From Amoebophrya sp. A120 (Eukaryota > Sar > Dinophyceae > Syndiniales > Amoebophryaceae), in NCBI GenBank assembly GCA_905178155.1, contig CAJINV010000003.1, forward strand, positions 6,291,985-6,355,984: a DNA stretch of 64,000 bases, written 5' to 3'. Of this stretch, positions 14,228 to 25,552 are shown piece by piece (position 1 is the first letter of the stretch; the number at the start of each line of letters is the position of its first letter). A model generated the notes under the pieces. That model worked only from the letters and a program-made list of their open reading frames with translations, was not told where the DNA came from and did not search any database. A program made the position numbers and the translations under genes.

Positions 14228-17200
14228 TCACATCAGCGCATCCGATGTCGGGGCGTTTCTTTGTTGCTCTTTCTGTTTCTGCCTGTCCCCGACGCAATTT
14301 AGTTCTGTCGGTAATTCGCCCTGTGACCTCGCCGGGATACTGCCAGCACTGTCAGCAGTCCCCTGTTCTTTTGCCGCCTCAGGGACACAGCCAGAGACAA
14401 ATGGTAGAGTGTCGTCGGTTGTCTCTCTACTTAAGTCTGCCCCAGCTCCTGCAGGCGCGCGTTTACTGTCGGCTAACCGTGTCAAAAACTCTAGCGCCCG
14501 CGGATCTACCGCGGGTTCTCCGAGTTCTCTGATAATGACTTGCCGAAACTCGGCCACGCTCTCCAGTACATCCGGCTGCGTTTGCGCATACGGCTCGTGC
14601 CGTCGCAGATGCTCCACCACATTGTGAAAAAAGTCGAATCGCCAATCGCACGCCGTGTCTACTACTTCCGAGGCGACAAGGAGCGGGGTATCACCGGAAG
14701 CAGTAGTGCTCCTTTCCAGTGAACGAGTACAACGACCTCCATCGGCTTTTCTATCCGACGAGCACGCGCTGCCAGTCGTCACTTGGCACGTTTTGTCTTC
14801 CTCGGCACTGCGGTCTTGATTTGCACCTAGTGGTCTATCCTGGTCCATTTGTGGTCCTCTCGCGTCCTCCGGCAAGAGAAGTTTGGGTAGAACCGCACTG
14901 TAGAAGTGCTGCCAGGAAGATGTGGCCGGGGTGGTCTTCAGAGTCTCTACGTCCGCGGTAGCAAAAGATTCCGGGCAGGCTCTAGTGGTGCTGCTCTTAT
15001 TCGTGCTGAGTTCTCGTCCTGGCAAGCCTGACACGTCTACCCTGCAGGCCGCGTCATCACATCCGCTTCCGACGCTTCCCCCGGGACTTCTGCCGGGACT
15101 TCTGCTCCGGAAATCCCGGAATGCCAAGCCCAGATTCAGAAGCTCGCGGCATCGCAGCTCGTGTAGACGCGGCTCTAGGTGGTGGCGCAGCAACAAAAGC
15201 AGCACGACAGAGTCCACGTTCCAGGCTTCAAGCGCGTCGATTGCGTGCACCACGTTCGCACAAAAAGCCGCATCGCAGTCCTTCCATTTCAAATAGGTTT
15301 TCCGAACGTCGATCCGGCACTGTAGGGCACGCTCCAACAGATCTAGGCCTGCCAGCGAGGAGCCCAGATCTTCCTCATTTTTTTCTTTCCTTGCTCCGTC
15401 GGTAGACGTAGAACAACTGGTCGAGGTGGACACAATAGCTGTGCTGCCGCTGCCCTCCACTCCTCTAGATCCGGCACCTGTTGTGGGCGATTCTTTCTCG
15501 GCTGTTGTAGTTCCCGACCACGCCGCTAATGGTTGAAAGCGCTGGAACAAGTCATCGGCAGTTGTCCTTTGGTTGCGTTCTTGCACAAGATTTTTGGCAC
15601 TGTTTGCGTTGCTACTTGCATCTTTCTCGAGGAGCTGTTGCAATCTCGTTTGCGCTGCGCCGCTCGCTGGTGCGGACGGTAACATTGCAACGAACCTTTG
15701 CACGAGCGCCGACAACACGGAGTGGTCCTCCCGGTACCCAAGTTTGGCCAGCGCATTCAGCGTGCCGTAGGATTGCGCGAGCGTCCACTGCACCTGGTCC
15801 GCCGAGAATGCAATTCGCGCGCACACCCGCCGCAATGCTTTCTGCAGCCATTCCTTGTCGTGGATAAATGCGCTCTGCCGCTGCAACCCCACGATCAGGT
15901 GGTGGCAACTCATGGGCCCCATTTTCTCGGTTCGGGCCAACAATTCCGAAATGAGCAGCTGGTACAGCCCTTCGTCCTCGTAGTTGAAGTACGCGAATGC
16001 ACCTAGAATGCGGCTCAGTGTCGCGTCGCGCAGCACCTGCATCTTGCTGTTCGCATTTGTTTTGGTCACCAGATTTGTTGATCTCGTAGTACCGTGATGC
16101 AGCAGGTTTTGGTTCTTCAGTATAGAGTGCGGAGACTGAGTGCCCCCGCATGTCGCCACCGGCCTATTTGGACGAGAAGCAGGCGCACAAAAGTAATGGA
16201 AGCTCGCAGCACACTCTCGTAGCAAACTTGGGTGTTCGTGCCGCATTCGCATCAGCCCGAATAAAATTTTCTCCAACAGCGTCACCTCCAGCGGGGCTCG
16301 GCGGACCAGCTCATCCGCGATCACGTCAATGGCAGCGGACTTTGCCTCGACAGAAAGGCTAGCACCATCCTCGGGATGAACAAAGGCGGCAGGACTTATA
16401 TCTTCAGATGCACCACCGTGTGCGACGAGATTGATGTCATCTGGTGATCCACACGACGTGACTGCCTGCTCATCGGCCAATTGTGCTTGTTCCGGCTCCG
16501 CAGTCTGACCCGGTACAGAGGCAGCAGGTACCGCTCCTTTACTATCCGAAACTTCGTCGACTGAAGTAGTCGACTTTCGTCCTGCCACGACAGCTGTGCG
16601 CCAGTTCAACTGACCGAAACTGCGAATTAAGTCTGCCAGCTCTCCTGCAGTGAGCAAATTGACCAGGCTGCTCTTGCCGGAGGTATCATGTGCTGCTGTC
16701 TTGCAGTCTTCGACGACGACAGGTCGGGCAGCTCGGTCGGCGCAGAAGCCTCCATGTAGTTCCTGCGGTGGCGCAGCAGACGCAACATTCGTGCTGCCTC
16801 CCAGAAGGCTCTGCGTGACCACCGTCAAAAACGGCTCATCGAAGTGGTTGAAGCTGGAGCATGCCCAGAGGATGGGCTTGAACAGCAACATCTGACCTCC
16901 CACCGTGGTTTCTCGATTGTATTGCTCCAGTAATGGGAGGGCCGCTCGGATGACGCCTTATGCATTGCAAATACGTCTGGGTCCACTCGGAAAGGTTGCA
17001 AATTGTACTGCGTTCCACAAATCAAACAAAAATTTCTAGCGTAAGAAGTGCGGTATTTGGCGGCCCTGCTATTTTTGAGACGGTATGTCTACTCACGCGA
17101 CACATTCATATACAAAGGCCGCACAAAACCTGTGATGCTATGCCCCGCATCGCAGTGGTCCTCATGGGACTGCATCCAAAATCACCATGGCAAACACAGG

Positions 17201-20200
17201 CACTCACCCAGACATATTTGCATTTGATACGTCTGCGAGCAGAACTAGACCAAGATCTTCGCTTCTCTCGGTGAAGTAGCTTCGGTTGGCGAGCATCATT
17301 GCCAAGTCGTACAGCGTGGGACCACCTGCAGAGTTTTGAAGTTGACATACAAAAAGATATTTCAGCACTCCCCCACAAATCAGGCGGTCTGGTTTGTTTG
17401 GTTGTGTTCATGCGGGCAGGTGAGAACCCCTTTTGTCATAGCGCTATTTCCAGAAAAACTAATCTTTATTCCTACGGCTGGAAAAAAGAGCACTCAACGA
17501 AGTTCCTAGTTCTTCTTCACGCAAAAAGCAGACGCAAACGTTCTGTACATGAGACACCACCCATCAGGGGACCAACACGGTCGCAGAGTGCGGCGAATAG
17601 TGGGTCGTACACAAAATTCATGCGCGAAAGCGTTAACATCAAGCGCGCCAGTAGGAGTTCGCAGCTCTTCCCTGCTTCTGTGGCTGCGTGGGTGGTCGCA
17701 GCAAGCGCGACTTTCTGTAGTAAGTCCAGGTCCCAGCGCTTCACCGAGGTTCTCCCCACAGCTCCTACCTCTGCCACTACGCCTTGCGGGAACAGGTACC
17801 CTAGAATTGCGAACAGCTCCAGCACCGTGTCGTGATGGGACTTCTCGTCAAGCCAGCTCGCTCCGTGCATCAACAGCAGCCGCGCACTGCAGTGCAGCGC
17901 GGGGGGCAGAGTAGCAGCTGCGTGGTCCACCGCCGCTGTCGGTCGGGAAATGTGCGGCTGGCCGGGCGTTGCCGCGTAGTTGGCGCCAGTCGAAGCATGA
18001 GATGCAAGAGATGATGCAGCAGCCTGTGCAAAGGACGGCGGGGCCCACTTCGCAGCCAACCACGCGTTCTCATGGCGGAGCGAGCACCGTACAAGCTTCT
18101 CGACGACAGGCAGGACCGCCATGGCACTTTCGCCGGACAGGCGTTGCAGCAGACAGGCCTCCATCGTAACAGCAGTAGTGGCACAGAGGCGGCGGTTGCC
18201 CAAAAACCGCGCCAGCGCGCGCGTCGGCCACTTGCGCAGTAGCCGCTCGCGCAAACGAATGCGCTCCTCGGAAGTAAGCGTGCGCACGACGGGTCGACTG
18301 CGGGTTCTTTGCTCTCCCATGAGGACTGCGCCAGGTGGACTTGTGTTTGCAGCCGGACCAGAAAAAAGCCACTGCAGCTCCACCAGCAAGGACGAGGAGC
18401 CGCGTCGTCGCGCACGAAACCTCTCCGCGTCGGCTTCATGATCAGTTGTGACTGGTAGGTCTTCTGATTTTGCATCTGGAAAATTGTACTGCTCGTCCGG
18501 AGGCGTTGGTACCACATCCTGTATGCGAGCGCGAATACCCGTTGCCCTAGTTGCCCCAACACGTCGGCCATCACTGATTTGCTCGTCCGTCTCGTCCGCA
18601 GGCGTCGATGTCCTAGGCTCAAGAAGAGCGTCGCGGTCCGGCGAAATTGAAAACGCTTCTGAACAAAGACTGTGTCGTCGCGCTGCTATCTGGTCCGCTT
18701 CAGAAGGCGCACCCACCGGACTCTCTCGTCCGGTGCTGCACGAGACATCTGCTTTCTCGCGTCCGGTGCTAAGGACGCTCCTGGAGGCTTGGTTTATCTT
18801 CAAGTCTGGTTTCCCTTTTATTTCACCAACAGAGCAACTACTTTTTGCCTTGTTCTTGCGTCTTTCCGAAATTGGCATTGTATGTTGCTTCGCATCCACA
18901 TCGAAAACCGTGCGTACAAGCTGCATCGCCGTCGGGTGCCCGCTCGCGGGCGGCGTAGGCCCGGCGGATCTACTTTCGGTCTCGGTATACCAAAAAACCG
19001 AATCACCTAGCCGGACTTCACGTCGCAAACCTGGGCGTTGCGCTCGCACCGGCGGATATGGAACAGGAGGCTGGGATCCAGCTGCTTTTTCGCCTTCTGC
19101 TGGCGGTGATGCGAAGGATCGCGCAAACAAAACAGGCGATAGCTGCTCGTTTGCCTGTCCCAGGTACCAGCGCCGAGCGTGCGCTCGCTCGCACCGCGAC
19201 GAGCGGGAGACAACTCGGGTAGCCTCCAGAGTGCTTCGCAGAAGAGAGGACCTGTGCATGAGTCGCTCTTTCATGATTTCACCCTGGCGCTTCCTCAATA
19301 ACTCCGTGTGCTGGGCTGCCCGTAGCTCCTCGCGCCGGGACACCTTTTGCTGTTTCTTCTCAAAACTACGAGTAGAGATTTCTTTTTCTTTTGCTTGGAC
19401 CCCTCCAAAAACCGCATCTACTTCTCGTTCTTTTGCTGGATGATCTCGACTGCGGTCGTTTGAATTATGCGCGTTGTGGTATCCGAGTGGTCCGTCGCTT
19501 TCTTGCGCTGTTTCTTGCCAGACGAACCGATTGCCGTTCTGCAGCAGCAGCCGCCCCAAAGGACTTTGCGAGACCACGCGGGGAGCCCCACCTTCCTCTC
19601 TCGCCTTGTTACCGTCTTTCTTTGCTTGTTTCCGCATCCTAGCCGAGGCCACAGGTAGGGTCTTTTCCCAGACGAACCGGTTACCGAAGAGAACGAGACG
19701 CCCCGCTTTTCCTTCACACACGACCCTATTCGTGCGCTGGCTGGAAGCTTGGGGCTGCGCAGACGCCTTCGTTATTTGGTCGCGCTTGTTCAAAACCGTC
19801 ACGGGCTGATCCTGATATTCAGCGCTGCGTCCCGTCGTCGTCTGCTCTACCTGCTCGTGCTGATGGTTTTGTTTTCCGTTGCTGTTTGCGGCCTGTGCAT
19901 TAGCCCCTCCTGTATCTGCGGTCGGTCTCGGGGATGTACTATGCCTCTGCTTCTGGAGCTCCAGCTTCTCGCGACAAAGTGCGTACTGATCGACCAACAG
20001 ATTCAGAACGTCGCCAACTTCCCGGAGGTGCTCTTCCTTCTGCGGTAGCGGCGTTTCCGGGTCGCGATTCAGCTTGTCCAAGGCTCTCATCAAGTTTTTT
20101 TTCCGAAATTTCTTCTTTGTCGTCCCCAGTATCGGGGCGATCGTTCCCTTCGACCATGGGGCCGCTGCACTGGCGCTCCCGGCGAGATTTGTAATACCGC

Positions 20201-20258
20201 CGCTCGCGCTCGTGGCAGTTGCGATCCGCACCGGCAGCGCAGCTGTGACTGCGCTCAT
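14228..20258 (-). CDS. Giant helical-repeat protein (possibly organellar RNA-binding), interrupted by one introner
   Basis: Three exons are proposed: 20258-17534, 17325-17230 and 16956-14228, total 5550 nt, 1849 residues. Intron 1 is GT-AG and joins ...TERLR to GPTLYDLAMMLANRSY in frame; intron 2 is an introner (16957-17229). The N-terminal half is basic and disordered, with three spaced copies of a short motif (near residues 184, 232 and 409) of the form RL.L..NRFVW.ET. The second half contains repeated helical stretches such as LLMLTLSRMNFVYDPLFAAL, RILGAFAYFNYEDEGLYQLL and TLNALAKLGY, reminiscent of FASTK/RAP or octotricopeptide-type organellar RNA-binding proteins. No RAP domain was seen, so this is tentative. 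The two long frames could instead be separate genes, but phase, strand and sequence character favour one. Confidence 0.62.
16957..17229. mobile_element. Introner, family A
   Basis: A 273-bp intron whose ends are inverted repeats: plus-strand TGCAAATACGTCTGGGT at 16966-16982 pairs with ACCCAGACATATTTGCA at 17206-17222. The gene-sense left end is TATCAAATGC. The right end is a variant, GCAATGCATAAG, instead of GATA. Removal joins GAC-G to GC-GTC in frame. It lacks a GT donor at the natural frame-preserving position. Confidence 0.85.
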
Positions 20259-20771
20259 CTTGTCTGGTCCTTGAAAGATTCAGCGACAAATCAACATCGT
20301 TTCTTTGCGGCCATGCATCAAGAAAACCATAAAACTTTCTTACCAACGGCAACGCAAAACTTGTCAAGAAAACTGAACAAGAAAACAAAATCGCATGCAT
20401 GCGCGCGATCGGGGGTTCTGGAACTTTGCGCCAAGGAGCGCGCTCTTGCGCTACCGGATTTGCAAAGGGATCCAAAAAACGCCAGAGTCTAACACTCTTG
20501 AACCGATCTTGATCCGCATCCAGATTTTTACCCGGTTGCATCCACGATCTCCACTGCTTCATGGCGTGCTCATTTATGATCATACGGCGCAGGAAAAGCG
20601 TCTGTCTGGAAAAAGGAAACCTTCACCTGCGGACGACAGTCAAGACATCAATAGCAAGCAAGTGAACGCGCCTCCAAGGAACGGAACCATCTGCAATTTG
20701 ATTTGTGTCGTCATACGCAGGCACACTATCAGCAGGGCTGTGTTGACATCTCCGAAAAGAAATTGATGATT
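20259..20771. other. Intergenic
   Basis: About 0.5 kb between two minus-strand genes, presumably the promoter of the giant helical gene and the 3' UTR of the next. No motif or RNA gene recognised. Confidence 0.5.
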
Positions 20772-22229
20772 TTAGCACTCGTAGAACATTTGCGCCCTGA
20801 GAGCGAACTGCTCTTCTTCCACACGCAAGCGCGCTTGCCGCAGACGCTCGCTTTCTTCCCGTTTTCTGACTGCCCGGGCCTCCGCACGAGGGGGGTTCAG
20901 TATTTCTAGGCGTTTGAGTGCAGCATCCTGTTTCTCAACTTCCTCCGCGACGAGTCGCCTCAGGCTCTCGCTGTCAATCTCTTCGCGGAGCATGCTGTGC
21001 TGATCTACCCAACCACCAGAACTCCCGCCTTTTCGTGTCGACGCCAAGTACGGGTTGTTGTCACTAACGGCCAGACTGGGAATTCCTACTTCTCTCAACA
21101 CGTCGTTCCCGTCTCTCGCACCAGACTCGCCCTGTGTCACAGTAGTTCTACAAGGACGTACACTTTTGCGCAGGAGCTCCAACAATTGCTCCCGGGGCCA
21201 AAGCGGCGATATGCCCGTGACGTCGAGACCCAGGTAGCCGCGCCGCACGCACTCCTCGAGAATTAGGATTCGGATCTGGTCGATGTGCAGCTGCTCGAGA
21301 CGCCGCATCTGGCCCTTGTAGCGCTTCGCTGCAGTCGCCTTTGCAGCTTTGTCCGCCTCCTTCTCCTGCCGAAAAGCCACAATCTCAGCAACGGTAGCGT
21401 CTATTAGTTTTCGCAAGTGCTCGCGAACCGAAGGAACTTGGTTTATTTTGTCCAAAATCAGATCATCCTCCTGAGCGAGAGTGCATCCGTTTTCCGCATT
21501 TGCGCTTGCGTTTCGCGCTGCCGCTAGTACTGCGCACTGTCCGTCCGCCGTGACGAAGTGATTACGCACCACGGCTTTTGGCCAAACCCACGAAATGCGG
21601 TCTAGCGGCAAGTCCAGCCCGGCTGCGAATCGGACTTCCTGGGCAAGCAGCGTCACGCACTTGGAATAACAGTGCTTCGTCGAGTATGGCAACAGCGTCC
21701 GATCAAACGCATCTTGTTCATCTGCAGGACAACTACTGACTGGCTTTCCAGCGGCTGCGGATCTCATATTGGCGATCCGGTCTATATGCTCCTGTCGCAG
21801 GTATTTGCCGAAACGCAAAGCAACGGAAGCATCACTCTCCACCTCTGGTTGATCCTTCGCAAAACCGTCTCTCGTCGAGGCGGCCCGACGTTCCGAAAGG
21901 AGCACGCTCGCCCCCGCAGCCAACGCCGCAGAAGATGACGCAGCAGTGGTGCTTTCGTGGCGTTTCTTGCCTCGAACCGGTGGCCACCCTGCCTCGCCGC
22001 GCCGAAAGGATTTTGCCCCGTCCGCACCAGTCGAGAGGTGGTACTCGATTTCCGCTCCTACTGCTGATACGCGGGAGCGTGTGACAAGTCTACGTCGAGC
22101 TGCTGAAAAAACTGCGCCACTGCCGCTTTTCCAAGAAGATATTGAAGAAACTTCTTCCTGGAATGGCGTTGCAGCGACCAGACCGTTTCCTCGCAAATAA
22201 CGCAAGCTGCGCACTCCAGTAGTCATCAT
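20772..22229 (-). CDS. Unknown protein with probable mitochondrial presequence
   Basis: Single exon, 485 residues, ATG at 22229 to a stop at 20772. The N-terminus MMTTGVRSLRYLRGNGLVA is basic, Ser/Thr-rich and lacks acidic residues for about 20 residues, fitting a mitochondrial targeting peptide. A helical core carries the segment CYSKCVTLLAQEVRFAAGL and a long amphipathic stretch of Lys/Arg/Gln. The last 90 residues form a charged coiled coil (LRRLVAEEVEKQDAALKRLE). I recognise no family. It follows the giant helical gene on the same strand; a shared organellar role is only a guess. Confidence 0.72.
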   Translation of the reverse strand: MMTTGVRSLRYLRGNGLVAATPFQEEVSSISSWKSGSGAVFSAARRRLVTRSRVSAVGAEIEYHLSTGADGAKSFRRGEAGWPPVRGKKRHESTTAASSSAALAAGASVLLSERRAASTRDGFAKDQPEVESDASVALRFGKYLRQEHIDRIANMRSAAAGKPVSSCPADEQDAFDRTLLPYSTKHCYSKCVTLLAQEVRFAAGLDLPLDRISWVWPKAVVRNHFVTADGQCAVLAAARNASANAENGCTLAQEDDLILDKINQVPSVREHLRKLIDATVAEIVAFRQEKEADKAAKATAAKRYKGQMRRLEQLHIDQIRILILEECVRRGYLGLDVTGISPLWPREQLLELLRKSVRPCRTTVTQGESGARDGNDVLREVGIPSLAVSDNNPYLASTRKGGSSGGWVDQHSMLREEIDSESLRRLVAEEVEKQDAALKRLEILNPPRAEARAVRKREESERLRQARLRVEEEQFALRAQMFYEC

Positions 22230-22569
22230 TGGAAATAAACGTGTCGTATGCAGCCAGTGTGTGTCAACATGTCAAGACGAACCCGAACGCTATCGGAACC
22301 TGAAAGAATAAGCACTCGCATAGACTCAGAAGAAGAGGCAACCAAGGACTGGCAAAAATCTGTCTTGAACGCTCGCGAACTCGTCAACACCCGTGCTCGT
22401 AGATACGGCGGGATACTATCCCCGCCTCGTGGTCTTCAACACACCACGCATCTGTTGTACAGATCCTTCGCGGTGGACGTGGATACCTACGGAGATGGAA
22501 GAATAACACGCGCGCTCAGTTCCCGAAAAGTGGTTGCCGAGGCAACATCCTTGTTTGCGCGAAATTCAG

Positions 22570-23205
22570 TTACAACTTTGCTTTGATTTTTTCCAACATG
22601 GCATTCGCGTCCTCATCGGCAATTTTGTCTTTCGCGGATGCTGGTGGTTTCCAGAGCCCATCGTCCTTGTAGCGCGGAATGAAGTGCACGTGGGGATGGA
22701 AAACCACCTGCCCAGAAGCCGCACCCAAATTTGTCAATACATTGACTGCGTCCGCACCGGTACCAGCCTTCACGGCAGCAGCAATCTTCGGCACGAGCTT
22801 CAGAAACTCCCCGGCGTCCGTCTCGGGCATATCCATGACAGACCTCGATGATTTCAGATTTGCGTGAGACTCGGAAAAGAGACAAGCGAAGCAGCACCAG
22901 CATCGACGTATCAGCGTAGTACTTAAAAGTAAAAAAGCACGACGTCATATCATTTCTCTTGTGAGAGATGAACCGTGGAGTAAAATTGAATCATATTGCA
23001 AGAGCGCAACGGCGTATCTATAAGTAGCGTGGTACCGATATCCTCTCTTTTTCGGCAACAGCAATGTGTGACCGGGGGCGACTGGGAAAGCGTCTAGAAT
23101 TGCGACAGCCGTCTCATCCTCAAATACTTTGTACGACGGAAAAACGCCGTCCAAAATCTTCGCGAAGATGTTATCAGGCTGGTAGGCTTCGGGATCTTCT
23201 GGCAT
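22570..23205 (-). CDS. HIT-family nucleotide hydrolase/transferase
   Basis: Two exons, 23205-23036 and 22843-22570, with a 192-nt GT-AG intron; 444 nt, 147 residues, the usual HIT length. Exon 1 carries NIFAKILDGVFPSYKVFEDE and the typical PVAPGHTLLLPKKRGY. Exon 2 carries MDMPETDAGEFLKLVPKIA and the histidine triad HPHVHFIPR near the C-terminus. HIT proteins cleave nucleoside phosphoramidates or dinucleotide polyphosphates through the central His. The order N-I-F-x-K-I through the triad fits the HINT/protein kinase C-interacting branch. ATG at 23205 directly precedes PEDPEAYQPDNIF. Substrate not inferable. Confidence 0.93.
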
Positions 23206-23915
23206 GGTGATGATTGTCGTGACGCGATTAAGTACAATTAGTCGCAAGCGAAGAAAGGGACATGGGGGGGTGCGAAAAGAGTGATGGACTACAACTGAAA
23301 AGGGGACTCTCGGTTACACTCTTTGTTTCAAGCGAAGGCTTCTTCGCGGACAGCTGTGTGAGAAGAGACAGCATAGTAAATATGGCGAGTGGACAATGTT
23401 GCACGTTGACAGATGACGAAAATGATTCAAATTCATCGTAAGTACTCTTATGCATGATCTTTTCAGGCGACCGCTCGGCAAGGAGGAGATCTGGGATCTT
23501 CCAAGGCAGATCTTCTGTCACTTGAAATTGATGCAGAGAGGCATGGTGTGTTTATCTATCTGATCACGCCCTATACGACATCTGCGAATACAAGGTCCAG
23601 CATTTGAACGAAGGTGGGACAGACTGACAGGATCTTTCGCAACTCGACTTGACACACTGTCACACCGCAAATATCCCGAACCGGCAGAAACTGTGCGCCA
23701 CACACGCGAAGCTGCTTGGAACTTTCAACATAAGGGGCGAACACTGAAGTACTTCTAGGGAATCATACATCCCAGCTTAACAAGCAGGGCGGTCTCTCTT
23801 TTGGTTGAAGTTCTGCAGACTAGAATCACTTCAAAAATCCGAAAGATCCTCGTGCATATCTACTAACTCGCGGATGGAAGTTAGAATTCCGACGTAGGCA
23901 TCCCCTGGTCGCTCC
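23206..23915. other. Intergenic
   Basis: About 0.7 kb between the HIT gene and eS30. Only short frames without motifs. No RNA gene or repeat recognised. Confidence 0.5.
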
Positions 23916-24317
23916 TTACTTAGCGTTGCTGTTCGGGGAGCGCTTGGCGTTCGGGCCCTTGACGACGTTGACGAAGCGCTTGGCGTAAATCAATCGCTTC
24001 TTGTAGCGGCCGGTCGGGGCCTTCTTCTTGTCGGCTGTATTGTTTTTGATTATGTCCATTTAGAAGCTAAGCTTATTTCTTCAAAACTCTGCTTGTGCAT
24101 AGCAGATTCCGAAATTCGTGAAAAAGCGAGAGTACGAGCACTCATAACCACTGTTGCCTCAGCATACACCAATTGCTAGCATTCCTGATCCTGAATTAGA
24201 AGATTCAGACGGTAGCAGAAAAAAAAACAGGAAAAAACATGTACCTTGCGGGGCAACCTTCGGGGTCTGCCTCTTCACCTTTCCGGCACGAGCCAAAGAA
24301 CCGTGGACCTTTCCCAT
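23916..24317 (-). CDS. RPS30: 40S ribosomal protein eS30
   Basis: Two exons, 24317-24245 and 24034-23916, GT-AG intron of 210 nt; 192 nt, 63 residues. The protein starts [20 protein letters not shown], the eS30 hallmark, and continues with [18 protein letters not shown] and KGPNA near the end, as in all eS30. Here the ribosomal protein starts directly with Met and is not fused to a ubiquitin-like FUBI domain as in animals. Very basic throughout. The identification rests on near-complete match to the family consensus. Confidence 0.94.
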
Positions 24318-25552
24318 CTTGGATTTTGAATGTTTTCACTACTACCTAGTCTGCAGTAATGTTCCCTGTGAGATTGATTGTGAATTGAGATAAAGATTGA
24401 GCCCTTGAATCCACGGCTGCGGGTCACGGCATCGCAGTTATTTCAACTTTCCCGAACCGCTCTCAGTAATCTAAACTCAATTTAGATCGATCTCGCCCGG
24501 ATGTTGTTCTTCCTTGATCGAGATACAGGATCCATTCAACTTTCGTTTTCGTGCAATTCTCCTGAAAAAGATCGGGTTTGAGCGAGTACCGGATCCGATC
24601 TGGAACATTTTCTAAATCTAAATAAGGCGAGCACAAAATTTAGATCCGTCGGAACTACAACATTTGGTTTTAAAAGAAACATCGTATTTCTCGAATTCAG
24701 CACAACAGACAATCACGGAGCAGCGTCAGACTGTTTGTAGGATGCTCCGAACAGCCACTCACTCTAAAAGAAGTGCGGTGACCTGGAAGAGCTTCCACGT
24801 TGCTTTTGCGGGTATGTCTTCAGCAAAACATCACAAGGAGGATGCCCAACTGCTTTTTTACACGCATATCGAGATCCTCTCTGATCGGGCACAACAAAAT
24901 CTATCGGCTGACGATTTGCAGAACGAGAAGCACGACTATCATTCAAGCCAGATCCTTCGCTTTGGTTGATCTCCGTTCAGACGAATTTAGACGCTCACAT
25001 TCTGCGGTTTACACGAGGAACCACATGATCGAATCTTTCGGGATCTTTAGGAGATCGCGTAGCAACACATTTGACGGGATAATGGAATTTCATTTAGAGT
25101 GGATCCAGAAGCGCGTGGAACTGCTGAGATGAATGTCTGATGCCCAGAACAGAAAAAACACACAGGTTGAAGAGTGTCGATTCATGGAAAGGCAACTATT
25201 TCTTGTGGCGCAAGTGTCTTCAGCGCAGCACCACGGGAAAAGGTGCTGCACTGCTTTTTCGAGCGCAAAAAGATCGTTCAGGTAGAGAATGTTCGTGTGC
25301 TGGTCCGAGAATGCTGCACAACGAAAATGATGCACAGGAGGAACTCCTACTTGAATAAGCATATGAAACAGCTCGAGCACCACCGAAAGAGGACATGTCA
25401 ATATGCAAAAATTATCCTGAATAAAACTTCCGCACCTCTGCTCAAAATATGAACCTGAACCATCGGCGGGGAAGACCAATCAATATACATTTACAATGCG
25501 AAACATTTAGCTCTAAGGAAACAAAGCTCTATCAGCTCGTTCCGGGTCTCCG
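24318..25552. other. Intergenic
   Basis: About 1.2 kb. Two segments near 24810-24870 and 25210-25270 share a loose resemblance (TGTCTTCAGC followed by a CAC-rich stretch and CTGCTTTTT) and could be old copies of one sequence. No gene was recognised on either strand. Confidence 0.5.

Noticed and set aside
22248-22586. Plus-strand frame of about 112 residues between two genes
   Set aside because: Runs into the 3' end of the HIT gene on the other strand, no domain, no splice or family support.
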